Shown here: positions 1 to 13,453 of the stretch, in pieces
Position numbering within the stretch: position 1 is the stretch's first letter
Layout of the letters: each line of letters begins with the position of its first letter
Assembly (NCBI GenBank): GCA_020720625.1
Contig: DYOH01000001.1
Location: 1-64,000, forward strand
DNA from: Acetofilamentum sp.
GTDB lineage: Bacteria > Bacteroidota > Bacteroidia > Bacteroidales > DYOH01
Direction: 5' to 3'
DNA length: 64,000 nucleotides
The notes under the pieces: model-generated
Seen by the model: only the letters and a program-made list of their open reading frames with translations
What the model was told of the DNA's origin: nothing
Databases searched by the model: none
Made by a program: the position numbers and the translations under genes

Positions 1-389
1 GAAAGGGCGTAGGAAAAAGATATTCAATTGTTTATCCATTGCCCTTTCAGGGCGACCAAAAAGGTTGTAGCATCAATAAACCTGGGGCTTTGCCCGCAGG
101 CTATTGCTTTTGCACCTTCGGTGCGGCAAGAAATAAGGTGTAATTTTTTGCGCTACAGACCAGTCTGGTTTCAAAAACCTGACAGGTCTAATTTGTTGTA
201 TATCTTATATTTAACTTTTCAAAAGTTCCAAAGCTTTTGAAAAGTTTTGTGCGACAGATTCTTTTCACTAGCAACGGCATTCATGCCGTTGTAAAAAGCG
301 CCGAATAAATTTGGCTTTAGCCCAAATTATTAGTGTTGGCTAAAGCCGAAAGACCCATTAATCGAAAAACCGTGGCATAAATGCCACGG
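1..389. repeat. Cluster of short palindromes, REP-like
   Basis: No gene is supported in 1-449. The stretch holds at least nine perfect or near-perfect inverted repeats: 1-8/41-48, 81-88/92-100 (one bulge), 112-116/120-124, 159-163/165-169, 177-181/183-187, 213-225/234-246 (13-bp arms), 272-280/283-291, 313-322/338-347 and 370-378/381-389. Loops are 1 to 32 bases, mostly very short. The density and the GC-richer arms in AT-rich DNA look like interspersed REP-type elements, which in other bacteria are mobilised by REP-associated tyrosine transposases. No transposase gene lies here, so the mobile origin is inference. The 70-codon open frame at 28-240 is not credible. Confidence 0.6.
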
Positions 390-449
390 CTAATGATATG
401 TGCGTGAGCCTATTGGCTTTGTGAGACGCTTAGTGCTGATATAAATGCA

Positions 450-980
450 TCATTCCTCTGCAGGTTCTTCACCTCTGTCTTTAAGGGCCTGATGAAGCAA
501 TTCAGTGTCGGATTTTAAAATATCTGAAATATCTTTTAAATTCTGCTTTGCCTGGTCTAGTGCTTTTACAGATTTATTCGTATTTCCGATGGCCCCAATG
601 GATTTTTGCTTGGGTGAAATATCCTTTGTTTTGGCTAAGAGCGCTTCACTTTGGGGGCTAATATTTTTTATATCATCTTCTAAGGCGGGTAATTGTTTTT
701 GAAGGCTTTTTAGTGCTTTATAATCTTTTTTGAGTTTTTCCAGCTCCACATTTTTAAAATCTGCTGCATAGGATTTAATATCTTTATCCAGCAATTTAAC
801 TTCGGCTTCTATTCTTTTCGTTTCAGAGTAAATAGAAAAAGAATTGTTTTTAAAAACATCAAATTCTGAAATTCCAATATCTTTGGGCTTTTCTAAAGGT
901 TTATTTTCATTTTGTGCAGAAATTAGCTGGGGCATAAGAAGCACAATAATCAGGCTCATTTTTTTTACAAATGTTTTCAT
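450..980 (-). CDS. Secreted coiled-coil protein of unknown function
   Basis: 176 residues starting at ATG 978-980. The first 22 residues form a signal peptide (MKTFVKKM, then a hydrophobic run ending ISAQ). The mature part is rich in Lys, Glu, Asp and Leu with heptad-like spacing from about residue 55 to 165, so a mostly helical periplasmic coiled coil is likely. It ends in an acidic tail. I recognise no family and no catalytic motif. It is transcribed alone, in the same direction as the beta-galactosidase upstream but separated from it by a terminator at 1128-1160. Confidence 0.65.
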   Translation of the reverse strand: MKTFVKKMSLIIVLLMPQLISAQNENKPLEKPKDIGISEFDVFKNNSFSIYSETKRIEAEVKLLDKDIKSYAADFKNVELEKLKKDYKALKSLQKQLPALEDDIKNISPQSEALLAKTKDISPKQKSIGAIGNTNKSVKALDQAKQNLKDISDILKSDTELLHQALKDRGEEPAEE

Positions 981-1127
981 TTTGGTAAGGTTTTAGATTA
1001 AACATTAAAAATACAAAAAAGTAACACATAAGTCAAGAGCCTAGGCTTACTAAAAAGGTAGATTTTATCAATAAAAATTAAATAACTATTTGATTATAAG
1101 TATTCCGAAAGTTTTAAAATTGAAGCA

Positions 1128-1160
1128 ACAAAGTGTCTCTCTCAAAGTGAGACACTTTGT
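1128..1160 (-). terminator. Rho-independent terminator of the GH2 gene
   Basis: Perfect 12-bp inverted repeat (1128-1139 and 1149-1160, nine-base loop) starting 12 bases past the beta-galactosidase stop. Reading the minus strand, the stem is followed by a modest T-rich stretch. Confidence 0.65.
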
Positions 1161-1172
1161 AAGGGCTAAAAT

Positions 1173-5119
<3,947 letters not shown>

Positions 5120-5128
5120 TATTTACAC

Positions 5129-7258
5129 ATGAACCGAAAAATTGCCGCCGAGCTGAACATTCAGCTATGGCAAGTTGAAAATACGCTAAAACTGTCGGAA
5201 GAATCATGCACCATTCCATTTATAAGCCGTTACCGTAAAGAAGCAACCGGAGGCTTGAACGAAGTGGAGATAGCCCGGATTTTGGATTTGCATCAAAAAG
5301 CAATCGATTTGGAAGCCCGCAAAGAATTTGTGCTCAAGTCGATTGAGGAGCAAGGCAAACTTAGCGATGAGCTAAAAGAAAAAATCAGGCAGGCCGAAAC
5401 ACTTATTCAGGTTGAAGATATCTATTTACCTTATAAACAAACACGCAAAACAAAGGCATCTATAGCTCGCGAAAAGGGTTTGGAGCCATTGGCAAAGCGT
5501 ATAATGCTGCAAAATTATGGAGCGCTTGATCCCATTCTCGAAAAATTTGTAAATAAGGATGTTGCTGATAATCAAGAAGCTTTGCAAGGCGCTTTGGCAA
5601 TAATTTCGGAGTGGGTAAGTACCAACGAATCTACGCGAAATGCAATTCGCCGGAAGTTTGAGCACGAAGCGGTAATCTCGGCCAAATTGGTAAAAGACAA
5701 AGAAGAAGAAGGAGCGAAGTACCGCGATTATTTCGATTGGTCGGAGCCTTTGAAACGATGTCCTTCGCATAGATTATTGGCCATACGCAGAGCCGAGCAA
5801 GAAGGCATTCTACGTGTGGGTATCGACATTGATAAAGAAGAAGCGCTCGAAATTTTGCACAAAAAATGGGTGAAAAACGATTCCGATGCTGCAAATCAAG
5901 TGGCTTTGGCCTGTAAAGACGCATATAACCGTTTGTTAAAATCGTCAATAGAAACAGAGTTTGCCAATCTTACAAAAGAAAAGGCCGATTTGGAAGCCAT
6001 ACAGGTATTTAGTCAGAATTTAAAGCAATTGCTGCTTTCTTCGCCACTGGGCGAAAAACGCATTCTGGCTTTAGATCCGGGTTTCAGAACCGGTTGTAAG
6101 GTGGTTTGTCTCGACGAAAAAGGCGATTTAAAGCATAATGCCACCATTTATCCGCATCCCCCCAAAAACGATAAAAAACTGGCTTGGGCAAAAATAAGGG
6201 AATTGCTCGAAATATATAAAATACAGGCTATAAGTGTGGGTAATGGAACTGCCGGACGCGAAACACTCGAATTTATTGAAGCCATGAAATTGCCCGATAC
6301 AATAAAAGTTTACTCGGTTGACGAAAGTGGCGCATCAATATATTCGGCATCGGAAGTGGCCCGAAAAGAATTTCCGGAATACGATGTAACGGTGCGTGGC
6401 GCCGTTTCTATTGGTCGCAGATTAATGGATCCGCTAGCCGAGCTTGTAAAAATCGATCCAAAATCAATTGGAGTTGGTCAGTATCAGCACGATGTAGATC
6501 AAGCCGAGCTTAAGAAGAGTTTGGGCCGTGTGGTGGAAAATGCGGTGAATTTTGTGGGTGTGGATTTGAACACTGCCAGCAAAGAGCTGCTCTCTTATGT
6601 TTCGGGTTTGGGCGAGCAAATGGCACAAAATATTGTGGATTTTCGCCGCGAAAACGGTTTGTTTCTGAACAGAAAACAATTGCTAAAAGTGAAACGATTA
6701 GGGCCAAAGGCTTTTGAGCAGGCAGCAGGATTTCTAAGAATTCGCAATGCCGAATATATTCTCGATAATACGGCAGTGCATCCCGAAAATTATGTCTTGG
6801 TCGAAAAAATGGCCAAAGATTTAAACATCACCTTAAAACAATTGGTTTCCGAACCTGAATGGGTAAAAAAAATAGAAATTCAGAATTATGTAACTGATAA
6901 AGTGGGCATTCCTACTTTGCAGGATATTCTTTCTGAATTATCGAAACCCGGTAGGGACCCGCGAAAAAAGATGGCCGAATTTGTTTTTGATACGCGCATC
7001 AAAGATATTTCCGATTTGGAAGTGGGCATGATTCTCAGCGGCAAAGTTTCCAACATTACAAAATTTGGCGTTTTCGTAGATTTGGGTATCAAGCAAAATG
7101 GCCTAATTCATATATCAAATCTGGTAAACGAATTTGTGAGCAATCCATTTGATGTAGTGGATTTGAATCAGGAAATAAGCGTGAAAGTATTGGATGTGGA
7201 CAAAGTGCGTCAGCGCATTCAATTAAGCAGTAAAGGGTATTTAGTGAAAAAAAGTTGA
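5129..7258 (+). CDS. tex: Tex-family RNA-binding transcription accessory protein
   Basis: 709 residues, slightly shorter than the usual 720-780. The order is that of Tex: N-terminal helical region opening with IPFISRYRKEATGGL, a YqgF/RNase H-like domain from about residue 305 (RILALDPGFRTGCK), helix-hairpin-helix repeats at about 475-550, and an S1 RNA-binding domain at about 632-705 (GMILSGKVSNITKFGVFVDLG). Tex binds nucleic acid and is linked to transcription and stress tolerance in other bacteria. The S1 domain follows the canonical form. It sits between the HD gene (nine-base gap) and the SDR gene (three-base gap) in an apparent three-gene operon ending at the terminator near 7917. Confidence 0.95.
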   Translation: MNRKIAAELNIQLWQVENTLKLSEESCTIPFISRYRKEATGGLNEVEIARILDLHQKAIDLEARKEFVLKSIEEQGKLSDELKEKIRQAETLIQVEDIYLPYKQTRKTKASIAREKGLEPLAKRIMLQNYGALDPILEKFVNKDVADNQEALQGALAIISEWVSTNESTRNAIRRKFEHEAVISAKLVKDKEEEGAKYRDYFDWSEPLKRCPSHRLLAIRRAEQEGILRVGIDIDKEEALEILHKKWVKNDSDAANQVALACKDAYNRLLKSSIETEFANLTKEKADLEAIQVFSQNLKQLLLSSPLGEKRILALDPGFRTGCKVVCLDEKGDLKHNATIYPHPPKNDKKLAWAKIRELLEIYKIQAISVGNGTAGRETLEFIEAMKLPDTIKVYSVDESGASIYSASEVARKEFPEYDVTVRGAVSIGRRLMDPLAELVKIDPKSIGVGQYQHDVDQAELKKSLGRVVENAVNFVGVDLNTASKELLSYVSGLGEQMAQNIVDFRRENGLFLNRKQLLKVKRLGPKAFEQAAGFLRIRNAEYILDNTAVHPENYVLVEKMAKDLNITLKQLVSEPEWVKKIEIQNYVTDKVGIPTLQDILSELSKPGRDPRKKMAEFVFDTRIKDISDLEVGMILSGKVSNITKFGVFVDLGIKQNGLIHISNLVNEFVSNPFDVVDLNQEISVKVLDVDKVRQRIQLSSKGYLVKKS

Positions 7259-7261
7259 AAA

Positions 7262-7912
7262 ATGAAAAAAGCATTGGTTTTTGGGGCAAGTGGTTTGGTG
7301 GGCTCCCATTTGATTAAGTATTTGATTAATAATGAAGATTATAGCAAGATAATTGTTGTTAACCGCCGGAGTTTAGCCTACAATTCGACTAAAGTACAAG
7401 AAATAATCAGTACGCCCGACGAATTTCAAGTTCATCGCACAGGAATGCAGGCAGATATTGTATTTTGTGCCTTGGGAACTACCATAAAGAAGGCCGGCTC
7501 GATAAGCGCATTTCGCAAAATTGATTTCGATTATGTGGTAAATGCGGCTAAATTGGCCAAAACATTGGGGATAGAGTCGTTTGTGGTGGTTTCGAGCATC
7601 GGTACAAAAAAATCGGCCAACTATTATCTGCAAACCAAATACGAAATGGAACAGGCCTTGATATTATTGAATTTTAAGCAATTAGCAATATTACGTCCTT
7701 CGTTATTATTGGGCGAACGCAGCGAAACCAGATGGATGGAGAGCTTTGCGGCAAAGATTTATCCGACTTTTGATGTACTTTTGCAGGGAGGAATGAAAAA
7801 GTACCGTGCCATAAAGGCCGGAACTGTGGCAAAGGCGATGATAAAAATTGCAGAAAATAAGGAGCTTAACGGCATATTTCAATCAGATAAAGTAGAAGAA
7901 TTAGGACAATAA
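7262..7912 (+). CDS. Short NAD(P)-binding Rossmann protein, SDR/HTATIP2-like
   Basis: 216 residues. The N-terminus GASGLVGSHL is a glycine-rich NAD(P)-binding loop; ALGTTIKKAGS and VVSSIGTKKSANYY follow, the latter with a YLQTK that could be the YxxxK catalytic pair. ILRPSLLLGER is typical of atypical/extended SDRs of the HTATIP2/TIP30 and YwnB-like group. The substrate is unknown. It begins three bases after the tex stop, is last in that operon and is followed by a strong terminator. Confidence 0.75.
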   Translation: MKKALVFGASGLVGSHLIKYLINNEDYSKIIVVNRRSLAYNSTKVQEIISTPDEFQVHRTGMQADIVFCALGTTIKKAGSISAFRKIDFDYVVNAAKLAKTLGIESFVVVSSIGTKKSANYYLQTKYEMEQALILLNFKQLAILRPSLLLGERSETRWMESFAAKIYPTFDVLLQGGMKKYRAIKAGTVAKAMIKIAENKELNGIFQSDKVEELGQ

Positions 7913-7916
7913 AAAA

Positions 7917-7942
7917 AAACGGCGGAAAAAGTTCCGCCGTTT
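7917..7942. terminator. Bidirectional rho-independent terminator
   Basis: Perfect 11-bp stem (7917-7927 / 7932-7942) with a four-base loop and GC-rich core, preceded by an A run and followed by T residues. It sits between two convergent genes and can serve both. Confidence 0.85.
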
Positions 7943-7953
7943 GGTTTCCAAAC

Positions 7954-9030
7954 CTAGTTATTAATCTCAATATTAGCGTATTTTGCTTCCACTTTGATTA
8001 GCTTCTCCGTAGCCGCATTTTTTCCGGCATAACCTTTCATGTACAGAGAATTATTTTCGCGACGGTACTCGCATGTTTTGGTTAAATTAACCTCAATTTC
8101 GCCATAGCTTGCCGTTCCTTCAAACTGAAATTCAGTATTTTCGGGCATTGAGACTTCAAATTTGCCATAAGTGGTGGCAACATTAATGACTTCAAATTGC
8201 GGACTAAGTTCTTCAATTTCGCAACTGCTGTATTTGAGATCAATTTCGGCATATCTACCAAGTTTTTCGATGGTATACTGTGCGTATTTGCCTTCGGTAA
8301 TTACCAGATTATTTACCTCTTCGACGCTAAACTGACTATCGTATTTTGATGTTGCAACTATAGAGCGGGCAGTGCCAATATCCCATTTGGAGTATTTGCT
8401 AAGAATCATTAAAGCGTAGGCATTTTCTACATCTACTTTCGAATAGGAAACATCGAGTTTCAGCCAGTTGGCTTCACCGATTCGGGCACTGGAATAGGCC
8501 ATTAAAATGGTATTCTTTTCCTCTTCTTTGCCTCTGGTAAGCTTGTTTACTTGTATGCTTCCATATTTTAGGTCGATGTATACTAAATTGGATAGTTCGT
8601 TTATAAAAATACCGCCATATTTGTTGTAAAGTTTTGTGCGCAAGTCTTTTGGCATGTTTACTTCGTAATTGATTCGAAATTTTGCGGCCCTATTGTTACA
8701 CAAACTGCCGATATTAATGCTCGAATTGATTTCGGTAGTTCCCAAAATTTTATTTTCGAGCTGAACAAGTTTAATGTCAATTTTTTCGAATACTTCTTGT
8801 GCACATTTTTCAGTTCCATTTTCTACCGTAATTACGGCTTTAATGTATACTTCGTTTTTGCTCCACTCTTTAATGGTGATGTCGCCGTATTTATTGCTTA
8901 TTTCTACAACGCTGCTATTGTTGCTCGAAAAAGTTTTCTCAAATTGCTTGGTAAACTCTGTTTGCGCCTTAACCAGGTTTTGGTGAGCTACCAAAAAGAG
9001 AAATCCGATGATAAGATGTAAGGTTTTCAT
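7954..9030 (-). CDS. Secreted DUF4097-like beta-strand-repeat protein
   Basis: 358 residues with a signal peptide (MKTLHLIIGFLFLVAHQ, cut near VKAQ). The mature protein is a ladder of short strand repeats with the pattern [KTS]-Y-[GAS]-x-[IFV]-x-[IV]: KYGDITI, KYGGIFI, KYGSIQV, SYSKVDV, KYSKWDI, KYDSQFSV, KYAQYTI, KYSSCEI, TYGKFEV, SYGEIEV and KYANIEI, spaced about 20-30 residues. This predicts a right-handed beta-helix like the DUF4097/DUF2807 adhesin-type families. No C-terminal sorting domain or lipobox is visible, so a periplasmic location is as likely as a surface one. It stands alone. Confidence 0.75.
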   Translation of the reverse strand: MKTLHLIIGFLFLVAHQNLVKAQTEFTKQFEKTFSSNNSSVVEISNKYGDITIKEWSKNEVYIKAVITVENGTEKCAQEVFEKIDIKLVQLENKILGTTEINSSINIGSLCNNRAAKFRINYEVNMPKDLRTKLYNKYGGIFINELSNLVYIDLKYGSIQVNKLTRGKEEEKNTILMAYSSARIGEANWLKLDVSYSKVDVENAYALMILSKYSKWDIGTARSIVATSKYDSQFSVEEVNNLVITEGKYAQYTIEKLGRYAEIDLKYSSCEIEELSPQFEVINVATTYGKFEVSMPENTEFQFEGTASYGEIEVNLTKTCEYRRENNSLYMKGYAGKNAATEKLIKVEAKYANIEINN

Positions 9031-9111
9031 ATTTTTGCTTTTTTATAATTACTTATTTTATCTCTAAGACGATAAAAAAAAAGTAGCGCTGCATGTATGG
9101 CAAAAATATTT

Positions 9112-11130
9112 TTATACTTTTGAATTAATTTTTAAAAGAATGTTATCCAAATCCAATTCCGGCAAATTACAGGCATTGTTGCGGCACAACCAAAAGTTAG
9201 TTTTTTCGCTTAGAAAGCGTCCTTGCATCAATGGAATATGACTCTCTTTTTGGCTGTGTACCGAAATAACATTTGGAAAATGGTTTTGAACAAAATTCTG
9301 ATGAAACGATACTGCTTCAGGCCCGGTAATTGCTAATTCGTAGTAATCGTGTGTAAATTTTAAAGCCAAAGAAGCCCAGTTTCCATAGAATCTTAAATTT
9401 TCCGGAATACTTTGTGCAATATTTTTAAGCATTTGTAAGGCAATATCGAAGTAACTTGATTGCAAAAGAATTTTCGATAAAATATGTAAATTGTGCGCCA
9501 TTACCGAGTTCGACGATGGAATAACATTGTCGGGCAGTTCCATTTTTCGGGCCACCGGCACAATTTGAGATTTTTCGGTGTAGAAAAACATACCCGATTC
9601 CGGATCAAAAAAATGTTCAAGACAATAGTTTGTAAGATTTTGTGCCATTTCAAGGTAGTTTTCGTTAGCAGTAGCTTGATATAGCTTAATAAAGGCACTA
9701 ATACTAAAAGCATAATCATCGAGTAATCCGTTAATTGCACTTTTGCCATTTTTAAAATTTCTAAAAACAGAGAAATGGGTCGTAATACAATTTTGGAAAA
9801 GGTGTTGGGCCGATTTTTGAGCTTCGTGAAGATATTTCTCGTTGCGAAAAGCCTCGTATGCTTCTAAAAGACTAAAAATGGCCAATGCACTCCATGAAGT
9901 AAGCGATTTATCGTCTAATGCGGGTTTATTTCGCCTATTTCGAATATTTATTAGCTCATGCCTGATTGTTTTCCATCTATTTAGTAATTCGTTTAAATTA
10001 AGTTGATTATTCTCGGCATATTCTTCAAAAGAGGTATGTTGATGTAGAATAATTTTGGTTTCCCAATTTCCTTGAGGCATTATTTCAAAAATATCCGTTA
10101 ACCAATTATTTTGTTTAAGGATTTCGGCTAATTCTTCAAAAGTCCAAACATAATATTTTCCCTCTGCACCGTCGGAATCAGCATCTAGGGAAGCATAAAA
10201 CACACCGTTACCATTACTTAATTCCTTTAGCATAAAATCAATACTCTCCTCAGCCACACGCTTATATATAGGAATTTTATACTTTTTGTAAGCCCTTGCG
10301 AAAAGCGTAATTAGCTGAGCATTATCGTAAAGCATTTTTTCGAAATGGGGTACACGCCAAAATTGGTCAACCGAATATCTTGCAAATCCGCCGCCGGCAT
10401 GGTCGAAAATACCGCCTTGAGCCATTTTTTTTAAACTAAGCTTGAGATGTTTTTCTATTTTAATATCATTGTTAAAATGCAGAAAATCAATGTAAAACAA
10501 GATTTCGGAAGGCATCGGAAATTTAGGAGCACCCTGCTGGCCACCATTTATCGGGTCAAAGCTCATTTTTACTCGTTCAACGGCATTTTCCACTAATTGA
10601 ATATCAATTTTATCAGCCTCAATTTTTACGAAAATTCTTTCGGCATTTGCCACCCCTTCTTTGAGATGCTGTGCCGCATTTTCTATTTTTCTAACTTCGT
10701 TTAGCCAAGAATATTGTAGCGATTTAAGCACTTGAATCCATTGCTTTGGGCGAAAATAGGTACCACCGTAAAAGGGCGTTCCATCGGGCATCGCAAAGCA
10801 GTTCAAAGGCCAACCGCCACTGCCGGTCATAATTTGTACCGCAGTCATATAAATTTGGTCTATATCGGGCCTTTCTTCTCTATCCACCTTAATACAAACA
10901 AAATGCTCGTTCATAATATCGGCAATTTCAAGGTTTTCAAAGGATTCGTGCTCCATAACGTGGCACCAATGGCAGGCAGCATATCCGACACTGATAATGA
11001 GCATTTTATTTTCGGATTTTGCCTTTTCCAAAGCTTCGTTGCACCAAGGATACCAGTTTACCGGATTATGAGCATGTTGCAATAAATAGGGGCTCGATTC
11101 GTGAATTAATTTATTGGTATGTGTATTCAT
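9112..11130 (-). CDS. YyaL/DUF255 thioredoxin-like domain protein
   Basis: 672 residues, the family's normal length. The N-terminal thioredoxin-like domain (about 1-165) carries [14 protein letters not shown], a CHWCHVM motif near residue 54 in place of the CxxC active site, and [23 protein letters not shown]. The rest is an (alpha/alpha)6-barrel-like region with [27 protein letters not shown], as in the spermatogenesis-associated protein 20/YyaL family. No signal peptide, so it is cytoplasmic. The biochemical role of the family is not settled. It appears monocistronic; a -7-like box lies upstream at 11151-11158. Confidence 0.9.
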   Translation of the reverse strand: MNTHTNKLIHESSPYLLQHAHNPVNWYPWCNEALEKAKSENKMLIISVGYAACHWCHVMEHESFENLEIADIMNEHFVCIKVDREERPDIDQIYMTAVQIMTGSGGWPLNCFAMPDGTPFYGGTYFRPKQWIQVLKSLQYSWLNEVRKIENAAQHLKEGVANAERIFVKIEADKIDIQLVENAVERVKMSFDPINGGQQGAPKFPMPSEILFYIDFLHFNNDIKIEKHLKLSLKKMAQGGIFDHAGGGFARYSVDQFWRVPHFEKMLYDNAQLITLFARAYKKYKIPIYKRVAEESIDFMLKELSNGNGVFYASLDADSDGAEGKYYVWTFEELAEILKQNNWLTDIFEIMPQGNWETKIILHQHTSFEEYAENNQLNLNELLNRWKTIRHELINIRNRRNKPALDDKSLTSWSALAIFSLLEAYEAFRNEKYLHEAQKSAQHLFQNCITTHFSVFRNFKNGKSAINGLLDDYAFSISAFIKLYQATANENYLEMAQNLTNYCLEHFFDPESGMFFYTEKSQIVPVARKMELPDNVIPSSNSVMAHNLHILSKILLQSSYFDIALQMLKNIAQSIPENLRFYGNWASLALKFTHDYYELAITGPEAVSFHQNFVQNHFPNVISVHSQKESHIPLMQGRFLSEKTNFWLCRNNACNLPELDLDNILLKINSKV

Positions 11131-11150
11131 TTTTTCAGTTATTAAAACGT

Positions 11151-11158
11151 CAAATCTA
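11151..11158 (-). promoter_or_regulatory. Candidate -7 box for the yyaL-like gene
   Basis: The minus strand reads TAGATTTG, matching TAnnTTTG, 20 bases upstream of the ATG at 11130. No convincing TTTG lies 19-21 bp further upstream. Confidence 0.4.
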
Positions 11159-11370
11159 TACTTTGCCGCAAATTATTAAAGTACTTATTTGAAAAAAGGT
11201 GCGAAGAATTGTGTTTTAAAAATTTAAATCCGAAAGTAAAATTCACATAATGATGCGATTAAAAATATTTTGGGATAAAAGCCTTATCTATAATTTGATT
11301 AAAATAAAATTTTGAGTTAACTTTAAAGCTACAAATATTGGCCTCTAATAAATTTTTTTCTTGCAAATAT

Positions 11371-12465
11371 ATGAAAAACAAAGGTTTAGAATGGATAATT
11401 ATAGGTGTATTAGCCGCGGCTCTGATAGGAAGCTTTGCATTTTATTTTTTTGCCATGAGAAAAAATACCCAGCTGATGGAGAATCCGGAGGCCAATAAGG
11501 ATGTAGAAAAAATAATGGTGAATTATGCCGAATTGGAAGCATCGTACAACAAGGCAATACAAGAAATAGAAAGCCAGGTTGGAGAAGGCGATGTTGGAAT
11601 AGAGATTCTGAAAGAAAATCTTACCCAAATTTTGGGCGAAATAAAGGCAGAAAAAGAGCAAATTGCCAGCAAAAGATATTCAAAAAATGCCGATTCATTG
11701 GCCTACCTTTACGAACAGGCCGACCAGATGAAAGAAATGCTAAAGATGTCGAAAGAAGTACTTGTAGAACGCCTTGCCGAGATGCAGCAGGAGAACATGC
11801 AATTACAAACTTCGAACGAGCGATTACTTACCCGAAACGAAAAGTTAGTAGAAAAAATAGTGCAAGTGAACGAATGGGTTGAAAAGGAGAAAGTAAAGAA
11901 TCAGGGCTTACAGTCGGAAATTTTACGTGTTGAATCGCACATACAAAAACTCGAATTATCAGGCGATTCAGCAAAAGAATTTGTTGCCCAGCTAAAAGCA
12001 GAGAAGGAATATTTTTCTGAGAAATTAGAAGAGAGCAATAGTATAATCGAAGTACAATCTGAGAAAATATCGGAGTTAGGAATTATTGTCAAAAAGGTAA
12101 ATGTTGAGTGTTTTTTTAAGTATATGGAGGGCAATTCGGAGGACGAAGCTAAAATATATCTAACCAAAAGCGGGGTTGCCAAGCGATATTTATCTCATTT
12201 CGCAGATAAAAAGCCAGATGTTTTTTTTGAGTTTAATATCAACGATTATATGTTCGAAGAAGGTAGCGAAAGAGTTGATTTCAAATTATTTACGGAAGAA
12301 GGTATTGAAGTTTATTCTACATCAAAGGCTGTAAGTAAAGGGATTTTGCGGTTTGTGGTACCCAACAAAAATTTTCAGTTGGGTAAATCTTATTTTATTA
12401 CGCTTTTTTCCGGACCAGATAATTTGTTAATAAACGATATGTATGAATTTAGTATTTCCAAATAA
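11371..12465 (+). CDS. Membrane-anchored coiled-coil protein of unknown function
   Basis: 364 residues from ATG 11371; an upstream in-frame TTG at 11338 has poor context. One membrane segment near residues 5-27 (GLEWIIIGVLAAALIG...) is followed by a long, Glu/Lys-rich coiled coil at about 35-250, then a compact C-terminal beta-rich domain (about 265-364: DVFFEFNINDYMFE, RVDFKLFTEEGIEVY, SYFITLFSG). The last domain resembles an Ig-like or ligand-binding sandwich, but I do not recognise the family. The 3' end overlaps the next gene by 23 bases, so translation is probably coupled; the partner is a secreted propeller, suggesting a shared envelope function. Confidence 0.7.
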   Translation: MKNKGLEWIIIGVLAAALIGSFAFYFFAMRKNTQLMENPEANKDVEKIMVNYAELEASYNKAIQEIESQVGEGDVGIEILKENLTQILGEIKAEKEQIASKRYSKNADSLAYLYEQADQMKEMLKMSKEVLVERLAEMQQENMQLQTSNERLLTRNEKLVEKIVQVNEWVEKEKVKNQGLQSEILRVESHIQKLELSGDSAKEFVAQLKAEKEYFSEKLEESNSIIEVQSEKISELGIIVKKVNVECFFKYMEGNSEDEAKIYLTKSGVAKRYLSHFADKKPDVFFEFNINDYMFEEGSERVDFKLFTEEGIEVYSTSKAVSKGILRFVVPNKNFQLGKSYFITLFSGPDNLLINDMYEFSISK

Positions 12466-13453
12466 ATGCAATTATTGTTTAGCTATTTTGATAATATTTT
12501 TTTGGGGGATAATTTCGGCAGGCGCTCAGGAACCCGATTTTGTAAAACTTAGTTTGCCCGACAGCGTTTCTGCTGTAAATGATATCTTTAAAACAAGTAA
12601 GGATGAAGTAATTCTGGCTACAAATGTGGGTGTATACAGGTATTTTGCCGGAATAGACCAGTTCTGTCTTTTATATTCTTCTAAGGATGCCGGACAGCTA
12701 AAAATTAATGTAATTGCGCAAGGAAATTCTGATGCCTTTTTTTTTGGCACTTATCGTAGTTCAGTTATTTTATACAGGTCAAATGAAGACCTTAAGGAAT
12801 ACAGTTTTCGCGATATGATTGGCCTGGAAGCTTTGGTTACCGATATTAACTGTATTGATTCTGTTTTATATATAGGTACTTCCGAAGGCAATATTCTAAG
12901 GTTTGATGTATACTCTAAAAAATTTTTTCATCATAGCAGCCCGGTAAAGGCCGAAATAAACGCCATTTGGAAAGAAGAAAATAATGCTTTGTGGATAAGC
13001 TCCATAAATGGTGTTTATTCCTATAAAAACAATACATGGACACAATTAAACGATTTTTTTCAGGCTTATGGTTTGCGTATAAAGCAGGATGAATACTGGG
13101 TTATTGGTAGAGATGCAGCGTTTAATGCCAAAATTATGTACCTCTATAATTACGAAACAGATTTGTTTAAAAAGCGAAAACAAAAATGGGCTACCTTGGT
13201 ATTTAATAATTTACCAAATAATTTTGCGCGTTTTAACGATATAGATTTCGATAGCCAAGGTTTAATTTGGCTTGCCAGTAATATTGGCGTATTAAAATAT
13301 GATCCTTTTACAGGCTACAGTATATGGTATTCCAAAGAGAAGTACGAAAATTTCGAACTAAGCGAAACCATACGTGTTTTGGTTATCGACGACCAAAATA
13401 TTCTGGTGTCGTACCAGAATAAGCTCATGCGTCTGGGTTTTCCAATTGAGTAA
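12443..13453 (+). CDS. Secreted beta-propeller protein (two-component-regulator propeller type)
   Basis: 336 residues with a signal peptide (CLAILIIFFWGIISAGAQ). Propeller repeats of the Reg_prop type are visible: VNDIFKTSKDEVILATNVGVYRY, INCIDSVLYIGTSEGNILRF, INAIWKEENNALWISSINGVYSY and FDSQGLIWLASNIGVLKYDP. It has no membrane segment, Y_Y_Y domain or kinase/phosphatase output, unlike most proteins with this propeller. ATG 12443 lies inside the coiled-coil gene (23-base overlap). Its 3' end overlaps the class II aldolase gene tail-to-tail by 29 bases. It could be the detached sensor of a split signalling protein, or an extracytoplasmic binding protein. Confidence 0.75.
   Translation: MNLVFPNKCNYCLAILIIFFWGIISAGAQEPDFVKLSLPDSVSAVNDIFKTSKDEVILATNVGVYRYFAGIDQFCLLYSSKDAGQLKINVIAQGNSDAFFFGTYRSSVILYRSNEDLKEYSFRDMIGLEALVTDINCIDSVLYIGTSEGNILRFDVYSKKFFHHSSPVKAEINAIWKEENNALWISSINGVYSYKNNTWTQLNDFFQAYGLRIKQDEYWVIGRDAAFNAKIMYLYNYETDLFKKRKQKWATLVFNNLPNNFARFNDIDFDSQGLIWLASNIGVLKYDPFTGYSIWYSKEKYENFELSETIRVLVIDDQNILVSYQNKLMRLGFPIE

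Noticed and set aside
28..240. 70-codon open frame in the palindrome cluster
   Set aside because: It is built from hairpin sequences and has no credible protein character.
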